Source: Chloroflexota bacterium (GTDB taxonomy: Bacteria; Chloroflexota; Limnocylindria; P2-11E; CF-107). Taken from it: 34,998 bases of DNA. Each line of letters opens with the position of its first letter. Position 1 is the stretch's first letter. The stretch covers positions 1-34,998 of the forward strand of contig VBHP01000099.1 of the NCBI GenBank assembly GCA_005881435.1, read 5' to 3'. Positions 1 through 6,739 of the stretch are shown here, piece after piece. Below the pieces are notes generated by a model, which made no database searches, was not told the DNA's origin, and worked only from the letters and a program-made list of their open reading frames with translations. A program made the translations under genes and the position numbers.

Positions 1-83
1 CTCGTGTCGCTCTGCGCGAACGCGACCGACGCGGCGCCGAGCACGAGGATGGCGCAGGCAAAAAGCGTCAGGAACCTCGTCAT
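1..83 (-). CDS. N-terminus of a secreted or exported protein (partial)
   Basis: Only the first 27 codons lie in the window; the gene runs off the left edge. The ATG at 83 on the minus strand is preceded by a strong purine-rich ribosome binding site (AGGGGGAG, four bases before the ATG). The peptide starts MTRF, has a hydrophobic stretch (LTLFACAILVLGAASV) and ends in AFA-Q, a classic signal peptidase I site, so the product is very likely exported. A TACACT hexamer at 115-120 (minus) fits a -10 box about 31 bases upstream. Nothing can be said about the mature protein. Confidence 0.7.
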   Translation of the reverse strand, partial: MTRFLTLFACAILVLGAASVAFAQSDT

Positions 84-114
84 CTCACTCCCCCTATTAG
101 ATGCGGTGGCCGCC

Positions 115-120
115 AGTGTA
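115..120 (-). promoter_or_regulatory. Possible -10 hexamer TACACT for the exported-protein gene
   Basis: TACACT on the minus strand fits the TANNNT -10 pattern and sits 31 bases before the ATG at 83, leaving room for the AGGGGGAG ribosome binding site. The same hexamer precedes the htpX-like gene (26348-26353) and the methylmalonyl-CoA mutase gene (33918-33923). No convincing -35 box is visible. Confidence 0.35.
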
Positions 121-145
121 GGCAGCGGCGAGGACTCCGACCGTA

Positions 146-610
146 TCAATCCGCGTCGCCGAGTCCGAGCTCGTGCAGCCGCTCATCGCTCCAGCCGAGG
201 TGATGGGCGATCTCGTGCTTGACGGTCTTGCGCACCTCCTCACGTTGTCGGTCCGACGAGGCGGACAGCCCCTCGGTCGCGCGCCGAAAGATCGTGATCC
301 GAGGCGGAATGAGCGCTTGGTCTGCCGCCCATTCGGTCAGGGGCACGCCCTCGTAGATCCCGAGCAGCTCGTCGGGACGCTCGTTCTCTTCGCGCTGACG
401 TGCGTCCGGAGCATCGGCGGTGACGATCGCGACCGCTTCGATCGCTTCCAGAAATAGCGCCGCGAAACGCGGGCTCAGCGTCCCGTCGTCGCGGCGGCGC
501 GTGATGTCGGCGATCAGCTCGTCGACGGCCTCGTCGACGAGACGTCCGAAACGCGAGCGCCGTCGCCGCTCGGATTCACGCCCCTGGCGCCGCGGCATCG
601 CCGACATCAT
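146..610 (-). CDS. Small zinc metallopeptidase-like protein (PF06262-type minimal gluzincin)
   Basis: A 154-residue protein whose C-terminus carries HEIAHHLGWSDERLHELG: His132, Glu133 and His136 form the HExxH zinc motif, followed by Gly139 and Asp142. This arrangement is typical of the small metallopeptidase-like family PF06262, whose substrates are unknown. The first 40 residues are very basic (RRRRSR) and lack a signal peptide, so it is probably cytosolic. The longest frame starts at 610 and overlaps the end of the sigma factor gene by 35 bases; ATG at 607 or 598 is equally possible because no clear ribosome binding site decides. The overlap suggests translation coupled to the sigma factor, but a role in controlling it is only a guess. 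Confidence 0.72.
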   Translation of the reverse strand: MMSAMPRRQGRESERRRRSRFGRLVDEAVDELIADITRRRDDGTLSPRFAALFLEAIEAVAIVTADAPDARQREENERPDELLGIYEGVPLTEWAADQALIPPRITIFRRATEGLSASSDRQREEVRKTVKHEIAHHLGWSDERLHELGLGDAD

Positions 611-1184
611 CGGGCACGCAGACGCGCCGCAGTTTGGCCAGGGCGCGGGCCCGAACGCGGCAGATGCCGGATTCCGACAGGTGGACCCGAGCGCCGATCT
701 CCTTCAACGTCAGGCCGTGCTGGTAGTGCAGCACCAGGACGCGCCGCTCCAACGGGGTGAGGAGCTCGAGCGCGCGACGGACGTCACGCCAGCGCGGGTC
801 TCTGGCCATCGCTCCGGCGGCCGGCGAGTGCAGCGGTCGGAACGTCTCGCGGCCGCGATCGACCCACTCGTCCAGCGACTGGACCGGGAATGGGTCGCCG
901 CGCCGGCCGCGCGCGCGCCACTCGCGTCGCGCCGCGCGGGGCAGCGGGTCGGCGTCGCGGAGCGCGTCCAGCACCTGACCGCGGATGCGCCGCGCCGCGA
1001 ACGCGGCGAAGCTGGCGCGTCCGCCCTCGCGATACCGGCGCGCGGCCTGGACCAATCCGACGACACCCCAGGCCAGCAGATCCTCGCGATCCTCGGGACT
1101 GCACTTCGGCGATAGCGAACGCCGAGCCACCGCGCGCGCGAACGCGAGGTGCGACAAGATTCTTTCGTGCGATCCCTCTTCCAA
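576..1184 (-). CDS. Sigma-70 family RNA polymerase sigma factor, FliA/WhiG-like
   Basis: A 202-residue sigma factor. Region 2 (about residues 33-86) has DLLAWGVVGLVQAARRY and FAARRIRGQVLDALRDADPLPR, which resembles the FliA/WhiG/SigB group rather than ECF sigmas. Region 4 (about 143-190) has ERRVLVLHYQHGLTLKEIGARVHLSESGICRVRARALAKLR, a clear helix-turn-helix. The stretch between them is short and arginine-rich, so region 3 is reduced or missing compared with FliA of about 240 residues. No ATG is available near the N-terminus; TTG at 1184 is chosen because it keeps region 2 whole and follows AGGGG. A good promoter lies just upstream (1206-1234). No anti-sigma factor or flagellar gene is visible, so the regulon is unknown. 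Confidence 0.8.
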   Translation of the reverse strand: MEEGSHERILSHLAFARAVARRSLSPKCSPEDREDLLAWGVVGLVQAARRYREGGRASFAAFAARRIRGQVLDALRDADPLPRAARREWRARGRRGDPFPVQSLDEWVDRGRETFRPLHSPAAGAMARDPRWRDVRRALELLTPLERRVLVLHYQHGLTLKEIGARVHLSESGICRVRARALAKLRRVCVPDDVGDAAAPGA

Positions 1185-1205
1185 CCCGCAACCCCTGGGA
1201 CAGGG

Positions 1206-1234
1206 AGCCTACGAGCGAAGGTGGTGCTTGTCAA
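1206..1234 (-). promoter_or_regulatory. Promoter of the sigma factor gene (TTGACA-17-TAGGCT)
   Basis: On the minus strand a perfect -35 box TTGACA (1234 to 1229) is followed after 17 bases by TAGGCT (1211 to 1206), a fair -10 box. Transcription would start near 1199, giving a leader of about 15 bases before the TTG at 1184. The -35 box overlaps the TTG start codon of the divergent HD-domain gene at 1228-1230, so the two genes share this small control region. Confidence 0.6.
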
Positions 1235-1761
1235 TATATAAGCGACAGGCGAATGCGATCATCGAGCGATACGCGCTCCCGGACTGGCTCAAGCGCCACA
1301 GCGCCGTAGTCCGTGACGCGGCGTGGGATCTGTCCGAGGCGCTCTCCGCGCACGGCGTGGATGTGGATGTCGATCTCGTGACCGCGGCGGCGTGGCTGCA
1401 CGACATCGGACGCTCGCCGCTCGTCGCCGGCGATCCGCGCGACCACGCCGATCTCTCCGCGCTCATCGTCGCCGCCGAGGGCCTCCCGGAGCTGGCGGAG
1501 ATCGTGCGCCGTCATCCGGTGTATGCGCTGCGCGATAGCGCGCGCGCGCCGCGCACGCTGCCGGAAAAGATCGTGTACTACGCCGATCGGCGTGGCGGGC
1601 TCGCGATCATGCCGATCGAGGACCGCCTGAACGAGCAGGCCGAGCGATTCCCGGAGCACGCCGCCGCGATCCGCGCCACCCTCGCGCCGGTGAAGGCCCT
1701 GGAGCGTGAGCTCTTCGCCGGCCTGCCCTTCGGTCCGGAGCAGCTGTGCGCGCGGCGCTAG
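1228..1761 (+). CDS. HD-domain protein (HDIG-type metal-dependent phosphohydrolase)
   Basis: About 177 residues with His24 (LKRHSAVV), the HD pair at His58-Asp59 in AWLHDIGRSP and a later YYADRR motif (Asp near residue 118). This is the metal-binding pattern of HD-superfamily hydrolases, close to small HDIG proteins acting on nucleotides. The frame is open upstream to 985, but the conserved domain begins at LSIYKRQANAII. TTG at 1228 preceded by AAGGTGG is the best start, and upstream sequence belongs to the divergent sigma gene. The stop overlaps the next gene's GTG by 16 bases, implying coupled translation. The substrate cannot be deduced. Confidence 0.72.
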   Translation: MSIYKRQANAIIERYALPDWLKRHSAVVRDAAWDLSEALSAHGVDVDVDLVTAAAWLHDIGRSPLVAGDPRDHADLSALIVAAEGLPELAEIVRRHPVYALRDSARAPRTLPEKIVYYADRRGGLAIMPIEDRLNEQAERFPEHAAAIRATLAPVKALERELFAGLPFGPEQLCARR

Positions 1762-2966
1762 CCAAGGTCGACGTGGCGCGCCTCGGCGAGCGGATCGAGG
1801 AGCTCGGCGCCATCGGACGGACCGCCGACGGCGGCGTCACGCGACTCGGGCTCAGCCCGGAAGAAGACGCCGCAAAGACGCTGGTCGCCAGGTGGCTACA
1901 GGCTCGCGGCGGCCGCATCACGCGCGATCCCGCCGCGAATCTCATCGCCGGCTTCGGCTCCGGCGATCGTGCCATCGTCATCGCCTCGCATCTCGATAGC
2001 GTCCCGAACGGCGGCAAGTACGACGGTCACCTCGGCGTGCTCTGCGCGGTGGAGCTGATCGAGGCCGCGACGGCGGCGGGCGTCGCGCTGCCGCGGCTGG
2101 ACATCATCGGCTGGACCGATGAAGAGGGCGCGCGGTTTGGTGTCGGCCTCTTCGGCAGCGCCGCCGCGTACGGCAGATTGCCGGAGGGCGTGGTCGCGCG
2201 ACGCGATCGCGATGGCGTATCGATCGCCGACGCGCTGCGCGCGCTCGGTCACGACGGCGACCCGGCTGCGGCCCGCCGGCGCGGGACGGATCGCCTGTAC
2301 CTCGAGCTGCACATCGAGCAGGGACCGAATCTCGAACGCGCGAAACGACCGCTCGGCGTGGTGCGCACGATCGTCGGGATCACGCACCTTCGCGTGACGG
2401 TCGAGGGCGCCGCCGGTCACGCCGGCACGACGCCGATGGAGGGGCGCCGGGACGCGCTCGTCGCCGCGGCGGAGATGGTCCTGGCGCTCGACGATGCCGC
2501 GCGGCGCCGCGGCGGAACCGTCGCCACCGTCGGAGAGATCAGCGCCGAGCCAGGCGCGAAGAACGTCATTCCCGGTCGCGTCATCTTCACCGTCGACGTC
2601 CGCTCGCCCGACGACGACGGGCGCCGCGCGGTGGTGTCGGTGCTGGAAGACGCGAAGCGGGACGCGGTGCAGCGGCGCGGCGTGCGGGTCGACTTCGACA
2701 CGCTCGCCGATCTCCCCGCCGTGGAGCTCGACAAAGGCATACGCGGCGCGCTCGGCGAGGCGCTGCGCGAAGTCGGCGTCGAACCGCTGGAGCTCGTCAG
2801 CGGGGCCGGCCACGACGCCCAGAATCCAGCGTTGGCCGGCGTCCCCACCGGGATGCTGTTCATTCGTTCCACGAACGGCTCGCACAATCCCCGGGAGCAC
2901 GCGACCGCCGAGGACGCCGCGCTCGCGACGAAGGCCTTGATCCTGAGCATCGCGCGTCTTAACTAG
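1746..2966 (+). CDS. M20-family amidohydrolase (N-carbamoyl-L-amino acid hydrolase / allantoate amidohydrolase type)
   Basis: A 406-residue metal-dependent hydrolase of the usual length for the M20 carbamoylase group. Metal ligands are visible in order: His82 in ASHLDSVPNGG, Asp93 in KYDGHLGV, Glu126-Glu127 in TDEEGARF, His189 in LHIEQGP, and a C-terminal His in SHNPREHA. The LHIEQGP and GTTPMEGRRDA motifs are hallmarks of N-carbamoyl-amino acid hydrolases, ureidoglycolate hydrolases and allantoate amidohydrolases rather than M20 peptidases. These release ammonia and CO2 from carbamoyl or ureido groups in the cytosol. The start is GTG at 1746, preceded by CCGGAG and overlapping the HD gene. 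No purine or hydantoin genes are adjacent, so the exact substrate stays open. Confidence 0.82.
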   Translation: MRAALAKVDVARLGERIEELGAIGRTADGGVTRLGLSPEEDAAKTLVARWLQARGGRITRDPAANLIAGFGSGDRAIVIASHLDSVPNGGKYDGHLGVLCAVELIEAATAAGVALPRLDIIGWTDEEGARFGVGLFGSAAAYGRLPEGVVARRDRDGVSIADALRALGHDGDPAAARRRGTDRLYLELHIEQGPNLERAKRPLGVVRTIVGITHLRVTVEGAAGHAGTTPMEGRRDALVAAAEMVLALDDAARRRGGTVATVGEISAEPGAKNVIPGRVIFTVDVRSPDDDGRRAVVSVLEDAKRDAVQRRGVRVDFDTLADLPAVELDKGIRGALGEALREVGVEPLELVSGAGHDAQNPALAGVPTGMLFIRSTNGSHNPREHATAEDAALATKALILSIARLN

Positions 2967-3068
2967 TGGCCGGGTTAAGCGTTCGTGCTGGCTTATGGCA
3001 CAAACAATCGCGCCAAATCAACACAGGCCCCCCACATCGCCGGGGTTTTCCACGGCTCTTCCGCAGGG

Positions 3069-3074
3069 TAGAGT
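3069..3074 (+). promoter_or_regulatory. Possible -10 hexamer (TAGAGT) of the acyl-CoA operon
   Basis: TAGAGT fits the TANNNT pattern and would start transcription near 3081, exactly at the large palindrome. No good -35 box lies 17 bases upstream (TTTTCC); MerR-family promoters often have long spacers and poor -35 boxes. Confidence 0.35.
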
Positions 3075-3079
3075 TGCCA

Positions 3080-3101
3080 TGCCAGCTTACGTAAGCTGGC
3101 A
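3080..3101 (+). promoter_or_regulatory. Perfect 22-base palindrome, probable MerR operator or 5' hairpin
   Basis: The half-site TGCCAGCTTAC is followed directly by its exact reverse complement, with no spacer and no mismatch. It ends on the first base of the AGGAGG ribosome binding site (3101-3106) of the MerR gene. It is best read as the operator through which the MerR regulator controls its own operon. If transcription begins near 3081 it could also fold at the 5' end of the mRNA. No second copy was noticed elsewhere in the window. Confidence 0.65.
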
Positions 3102-3113
3102 GGAGGCGTTGGG

Positions 3114-3545
3114 TTGGCGGTAAAGGCCGTCAGAGCGGAGACACGAGGCGATCGAGCGACGATCCGCATCGGCGATCTGGCCAAGCGGACGGGCCTGACC
3201 GTCCGCACCATCCGCTACTACGAGGAGCTCGGACTGCTGGAGTCCGTCAAGCGGCTCGACGGCGGCGTACGCGTGTACACCAACGACGACATGCGTCGAC
3301 TCCGTTTCATCCAGCGGCTGAAGATGCTCGGTCTGTCGCTGCAGGAGATGCTCGAGCTGGAGGGCCTCTACCGCAAAGAACGCACCAATCGCGCCGTGCT
3401 GCCGAAGCTCATCGAGATGCTCGACCGGCACCTGGCGCAGATCGGCGACCATCTGGCGGAGCTCGAGGGGCTGCGCGATCAGATCAAGGGGGAACGCGAG
3501 CGGATCGCGGTCCGCCTGTTGCAGGAGGGCACGGCTACCGAATGA
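3114..3545 (+). CDS. MerR-family transcriptional regulator of the acyl-CoA operon
   Basis: A 143-residue regulator. Residues 16-85 form the winged helix-turn-helix: IRIGDLAKRTGLTVRTIRYYEELGLL is the MerR signature, followed by VRVYTNDDMRRLRFIQRLKMLGLSLQEM. A long coiled coil follows (about 90-135). It lacks the cysteines of metal-sensing members, which suggests an organic effector, plausibly an acyl-CoA as in MerR regulators of branched-chain amino acid and fatty acid catabolism. TTG at 3114 is the start, seven bases after a perfect AGGAGG. Its stop overlaps the thiolase ATG, so it is the first gene of the operon and probably regulates it through the palindrome at 3080-3101. Confidence 0.87.
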   Translation: MAVKAVRAETRGDRATIRIGDLAKRTGLTVRTIRYYEELGLLESVKRLDGGVRVYTNDDMRRLRFIQRLKMLGLSLQEMLELEGLYRKERTNRAVLPKLIEMLDRHLAQIGDHLAELEGLRDQIKGERERIAVRLLQEGTATE

Positions 3546-4723
3546 GCGAGGAGATCGTCATCGTCGGCGCGGCCCGCACCCCGATCGGCGCGTTCCTTGG
3601 CGCACTTGCGCCGGTGCCGGCACCGCGGCTCGGCGCCATCGCGATCTCCGCGGCGCTCGATCGCGCACGGGTGCGACCGGAGCTGGTGGACGAGGTCTAT
3701 ATGGGCAACGTCATACAGGCCGGCGTGGGGCAGGCGCCGGCGCGGCAGGCGTCGATCTTCGCCGGCATACCGAACACCGTGCCGTGCACGACGATCAACA
3801 AGGTCTGCGGCTCCGGATTAAAGAGCGTGATGCTCGCGACGTCGCAGATCCGCGCCGGCGAAGGCAACCTCATCGTCGCCGGCGGCATGGAGTCGATGTC
3901 GAACGCACCGTACCTGCTCGAGCGCGCGCGGACCGGCTACAAGGTCGGCGACGCCACGCTGGTCGACGCGATGATCAAGGACGGCCTCTGGGACGCATAC
4001 CAGCACCAACACATGGGCATGGGCGGCGAGCTCGTGGCCGAATGCTGCGATGTGAGCCGCGAGCTACAGGACGACGTCGCGCTGCGTTCGTATTCGCGCG
4101 CGCTCGAGGCGCAGCGGCGCGGCCTGTTCGACGACGAGATCGTCCCGGTCGAGATCCCGCAGCCGAAGGGGGCGCCGCTCGTCGTCACCAAGGATGAGTC
4201 GCCGCGCGAAACCTCCAAAGAGGCCCTGGCCAAGCTCAAGCCCGCCTTCAAGGAGGGCGGCACCGTGACCGCCGGCAATGCCTCGAAGCTCAACGACGGC
4301 GCCGCCGCGGTCGTCGTCGCGAGCGCGTCGCGCGCATCCGAGTTGAAGCTGCGTCCGATGGCGCGCGTGGTCGCGCAGGCGCAGGCGGCCCGCGAGCCGG
4401 AATTCTTCTTGCTCGCGCCCGCGGAGGCGATGCGCCGCGTCTTGGACAAGGCCGGCTGGACCGTGGCGGACGTGGACTCGTTCGAAGTGAACGAGGCGTT
4501 CGCCGGGATCGAGGCAGTGCGCAAGGAGCTGGGGATACCGGAGGAGAAGTTCAATCCACGTGGCGGCGCGATCGCCCTCGGGCATCCCATCGGCGCCTCC
4601 GGCGCGCGCCTACTGGTGACGCTGCTACACACATTGCGCCAGACCGGCGGCCGGCGTGGTGTCGTCTCGTTGTGCCTCGGCGGTGGCGAGGCCGTGGCCC
4701 TCGCCGTGGAGGTGCCGGCATGA
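3542..4723 (+). CDS. Acetyl-CoA acetyltransferase (thiolase)
   Basis: A 393-residue thiolase that splits acetoacetyl-CoA (or longer 3-ketoacyl-CoA) with CoA, or runs in reverse. All catalytic residues are present and fall at the same numbers as in the Zoogloea enzyme: Cys89 (NKVCGSG) takes the acyl group, His348 (GGAIALGHPIGASG) activates it and Cys378 (SLCLGGGEA) is the acid/base. The NEAFA motif is at 317-321. It overlaps MerR upstream and the hydroxyacyl-CoA dehydrogenase downstream by four bases each. Context of a butyryl-CoA pathway favours acetoacetyl-CoA thiolase (AtoB/ThlA-like), but chain-length range cannot be read from the sequence. Confidence 0.92.
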   Translation: MSEEIVIVGAARTPIGAFLGALAPVPAPRLGAIAISAALDRARVRPELVDEVYMGNVIQAGVGQAPARQASIFAGIPNTVPCTTINKVCGSGLKSVMLATSQIRAGEGNLIVAGGMESMSNAPYLLERARTGYKVGDATLVDAMIKDGLWDAYQHQHMGMGGELVAECCDVSRELQDDVALRSYSRALEAQRRGLFDDEIVPVEIPQPKGAPLVVTKDESPRETSKEALAKLKPAFKEGGTVTAGNASKLNDGAAAVVVASASRASELKLRPMARVVAQAQAAREPEFFLLAPAEAMRRVLDKAGWTVADVDSFEVNEAFAGIEAVRKELGIPEEKFNPRGGAIALGHPIGASGARLLVTLLHTLRQTGGRRGVVSLCLGGGEAVALAVEVPA

Positions 4724-5577
4724 AGGCCGATGAGGTCAAGTCCGTCGGCATCGTCGGCGGCGGCACGATGGGCTCCGGTATCGCGCAGACCTGCGCCACG
4801 GCCGGGCTGCAGGTCGTCCTGGTGGACCTCGCGCTGGAGCAGCTGACGAAGGCGCAGGGCGCGATCAATGCGTCTTTGGCCAAGCTGCAGGCGAAGCAGC
4901 AGCTTCCGGCCGATTCTGCGACGATCGCGGGCCGGATCCGCACCTCGACCAACGTCGAGGATCTGCGCGGCGTCGATCTCGCCATCGAAGCCGCGTTCGA
5001 GGACCCGGCCGTGAAAGAGGACCTCTTCCGCAAGCTGGATCAGGCTTGCAAGGCCGACACGGTGCTGACGAGCAATACCTCCTCGATCTCGATCACGCGT
5101 CTGGCGGCAGCGACGAAGCGCTCCGAGCGCGTCGCGGGGATGCACTTCATGAACCCGGTGCCGCTGATGCCGCTGGTCGAGGTCGTCCGCGGGCTGCAAA
5201 CCTCGGATGAGACCATCGGATTTGTCAAGGGCGTGGCCGAGCGGTTGGGCAAGACGCCGATCGAGTCGCGTGACGTTCCCGGATTCATCTCCAACCGAGT
5301 GCTGATGCCGCTGATCAACGAGGCGTTCTTCGCGCTGGAGGAGCGTGTCGGCACCGCGGAGGACATCGACACGGTGATGCGTCTGGGGATGAACCATCCC
5401 ATGGGCCCACTCGCGCTCGCTGACCTCATCGGTCTCGACGTGTGCCTGGCGGTGCTGCAGGTGTTGCAGCGCGATCTCGGCGAGGACAAGTACCGACCTG
5501 CGCCGCTGCTGCGCAGCTATGTCGCGGCCGGCTGGCTCGGACGCAAGAACGGCCGCGGCGTGTACTCGTATGACTGA
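4720..5577 (+). CDS. 3-hydroxyacyl-CoA (3-hydroxybutyryl-CoA) dehydrogenase
   Basis: A 285-residue stand-alone NAD(P)-dependent dehydrogenase, the normal length for Hbd/PaaH. The Rossmann motif GGGTMGSGIA lies at residues 13-22. Catalytic residues are His142 (GMHFMNPVP), Glu154 (PLVEVV) and Asn192 (ISNRVLMP). It interconverts 3-hydroxybutyryl-CoA and acetoacetyl-CoA in the cytosol. ATG at 4720 is chosen because it overlaps the thiolase stop (ATGA) and begins just before the Rossmann fold. It sits between thiolase and acyl-CoA dehydrogenase, which gives all butyryl-CoA oxidation steps except the crotonase, which must be encoded elsewhere. Confidence 0.92.
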   Translation: MKADEVKSVGIVGGGTMGSGIAQTCATAGLQVVLVDLALEQLTKAQGAINASLAKLQAKQQLPADSATIAGRIRTSTNVEDLRGVDLAIEAAFEDPAVKEDLFRKLDQACKADTVLTSNTSSISITRLAAATKRSERVAGMHFMNPVPLMPLVEVVRGLQTSDETIGFVKGVAERLGKTPIESRDVPGFISNRVLMPLINEAFFALEERVGTAEDIDTVMRLGMNHPMGPLALADLIGLDVCLAVLQVLQRDLGEDKYRPAPLLRSYVAAGWLGRKNGRGVYSYD

Positions 5578-6739
5578 CCTCGCTTCCCGCGCCGCCCTGG
5601 ATCTGTCGCTGACACCGGAGCAGGAGCTGGTGCAGCGGACGGCGCGATCGTTCGCCACCGACGAGTTGCTGCCCAAAGCGGCGGAGATCGATCGTGACGC
5701 GCGTTTTCCCGCCGACGCGGTGCAGAAGCTCGGCGCGCTCGGGTTCATGGGCATGCTGGTGCCGAGCGAATACGGCGGTGCCGGACTCGACGCGATCTCG
5801 TATGCGATCGCGATCGAAGAGATCAGTCGCGCCGACGCGTCGGTGGGCGTGATCATGTCGGTGCAGAACTCGCTCGTCTGCGGCGCGCTCGTGACCGAGG
5901 GCGACGAAGAGCAGAAGCGTCGCTTCCTGCCGCGTTTGGCGTCGGGTGCGCTGCTCGGCTGTTTCGCATTGTCCGAGCCGCAGGCCGGCAGTGACGCGTC
6001 GAACCTGAAGTGCGCGGCCGTGCGGCAGGGCGACCACTGGATCGTCAATGGCACCAAGAACTTCATCACCACCGGCGCGCATGCCGGCGTCGTGCTGCTC
6101 TTCGCGCAGACGGATCCGGCCGCGCGGCATCACGGCATCACCTGCCTCCTCGTGGACACGAAGCAGCCGGGGGTGATCGTCGCCAAGCAAGAGCACAAGC
6201 TCGGCATCCGCGGATCGGACACGACGCAGCTGGTCTTCCAGGACGCGCGCGTCGCGGACGCGGATCGCCTCGGCGCCGTCGGCTCCGGTTTCAAGGTTGC
6301 GATGAAGACGCTCGACTCCGGGCGCATCGGGATCGCGGCGCAAGCTGTCGGCATCGCGCGCGCCTGCCTCGAGGACGCGGCGGCATACGCGAAGCAGCGC
6401 GAGGCGTTCGGCAAGCCGATCGCCGAATTCCAGGCCATCCAGTGGAAGATCGCGGACATGTCCACGCAGGTCGATGCCGCGCGGCTGCTGACCTGGCGCG
6501 CGGCCGCGCTGAAGGATGCGCATGAGCCCTACACCGCGGAAGCGTCGATGGCGAAACTCTTCGCGTCCGATGTCGCCGTGCGCGCGGCGCGCGAATGCGT
6601 GCAGGTCTTCGGTGGCTACGGCTACGTGCAGGACTTCCCGGCCGAGCGCCACTACCGCGATGCCAAGATCACCGAGATCTACGAGGGGACCAGCGAGATC
6701 CAGCGGATCGTGATCGCGGAGGACACGCTCCAGGAATGA
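5570..6739 (+). CDS. Acyl-CoA dehydrogenase (short-chain / butyryl-CoA type)
   Basis: A 389-residue FAD enzyme of standard length that introduces the alpha-beta double bond into acyl-CoA and passes electrons to ETF. Typical motifs are visible: CFALSEPQAGSDASNLK and NGTKNFITTG in the middle domain, FGGYGYVQDFPAERHYRD and EIYEGTSEIQR at the C-terminus. The catalytic base is Glu372 of YEGTSE, the position used by short- and medium-chain enzymes and not by isovaleryl-CoA dehydrogenase. ATG at 5570 overlaps the preceding stop by eight bases. Neighbouring 3-hydroxyacyl-CoA dehydrogenase, ETF and quinone oxidoreductase genes point to butyryl-CoA as substrate. Confidence 0.9.
   Translation: MTDLASRAALDLSLTPEQELVQRTARSFATDELLPKAAEIDRDARFPADAVQKLGALGFMGMLVPSEYGGAGLDAISYAIAIEEISRADASVGVIMSVQNSLVCGALVTEGDEEQKRRFLPRLASGALLGCFALSEPQAGSDASNLKCAAVRQGDHWIVNGTKNFITTGAHAGVVLLFAQTDPAARHHGITCLLVDTKQPGVIVAKQEHKLGIRGSDTTQLVFQDARVADADRLGAVGSGFKVAMKTLDSGRIGIAAQAVGIARACLEDAAAYAKQREAFGKPIAEFQAIQWKIADMSTQVDAARLLTWRAAALKDAHEPYTAEASMAKLFASDVAVRAARECVQVFGGYGYVQDFPAERHYRDAKITEIYEGTSEIQRIVIAEDTLQE

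Noticed and set aside
3937-6072. A 711-codon open frame on the minus strand opposite thiolase, hydroxyacyl-CoA dehydrogenase and acyl-CoA dehydrogenase
   Set aside because: It lies antisense to three clearly conserved genes, its protein is rich in Ser/Arg without any known motif, and long shadow frames are expected in DNA this rich in GC.
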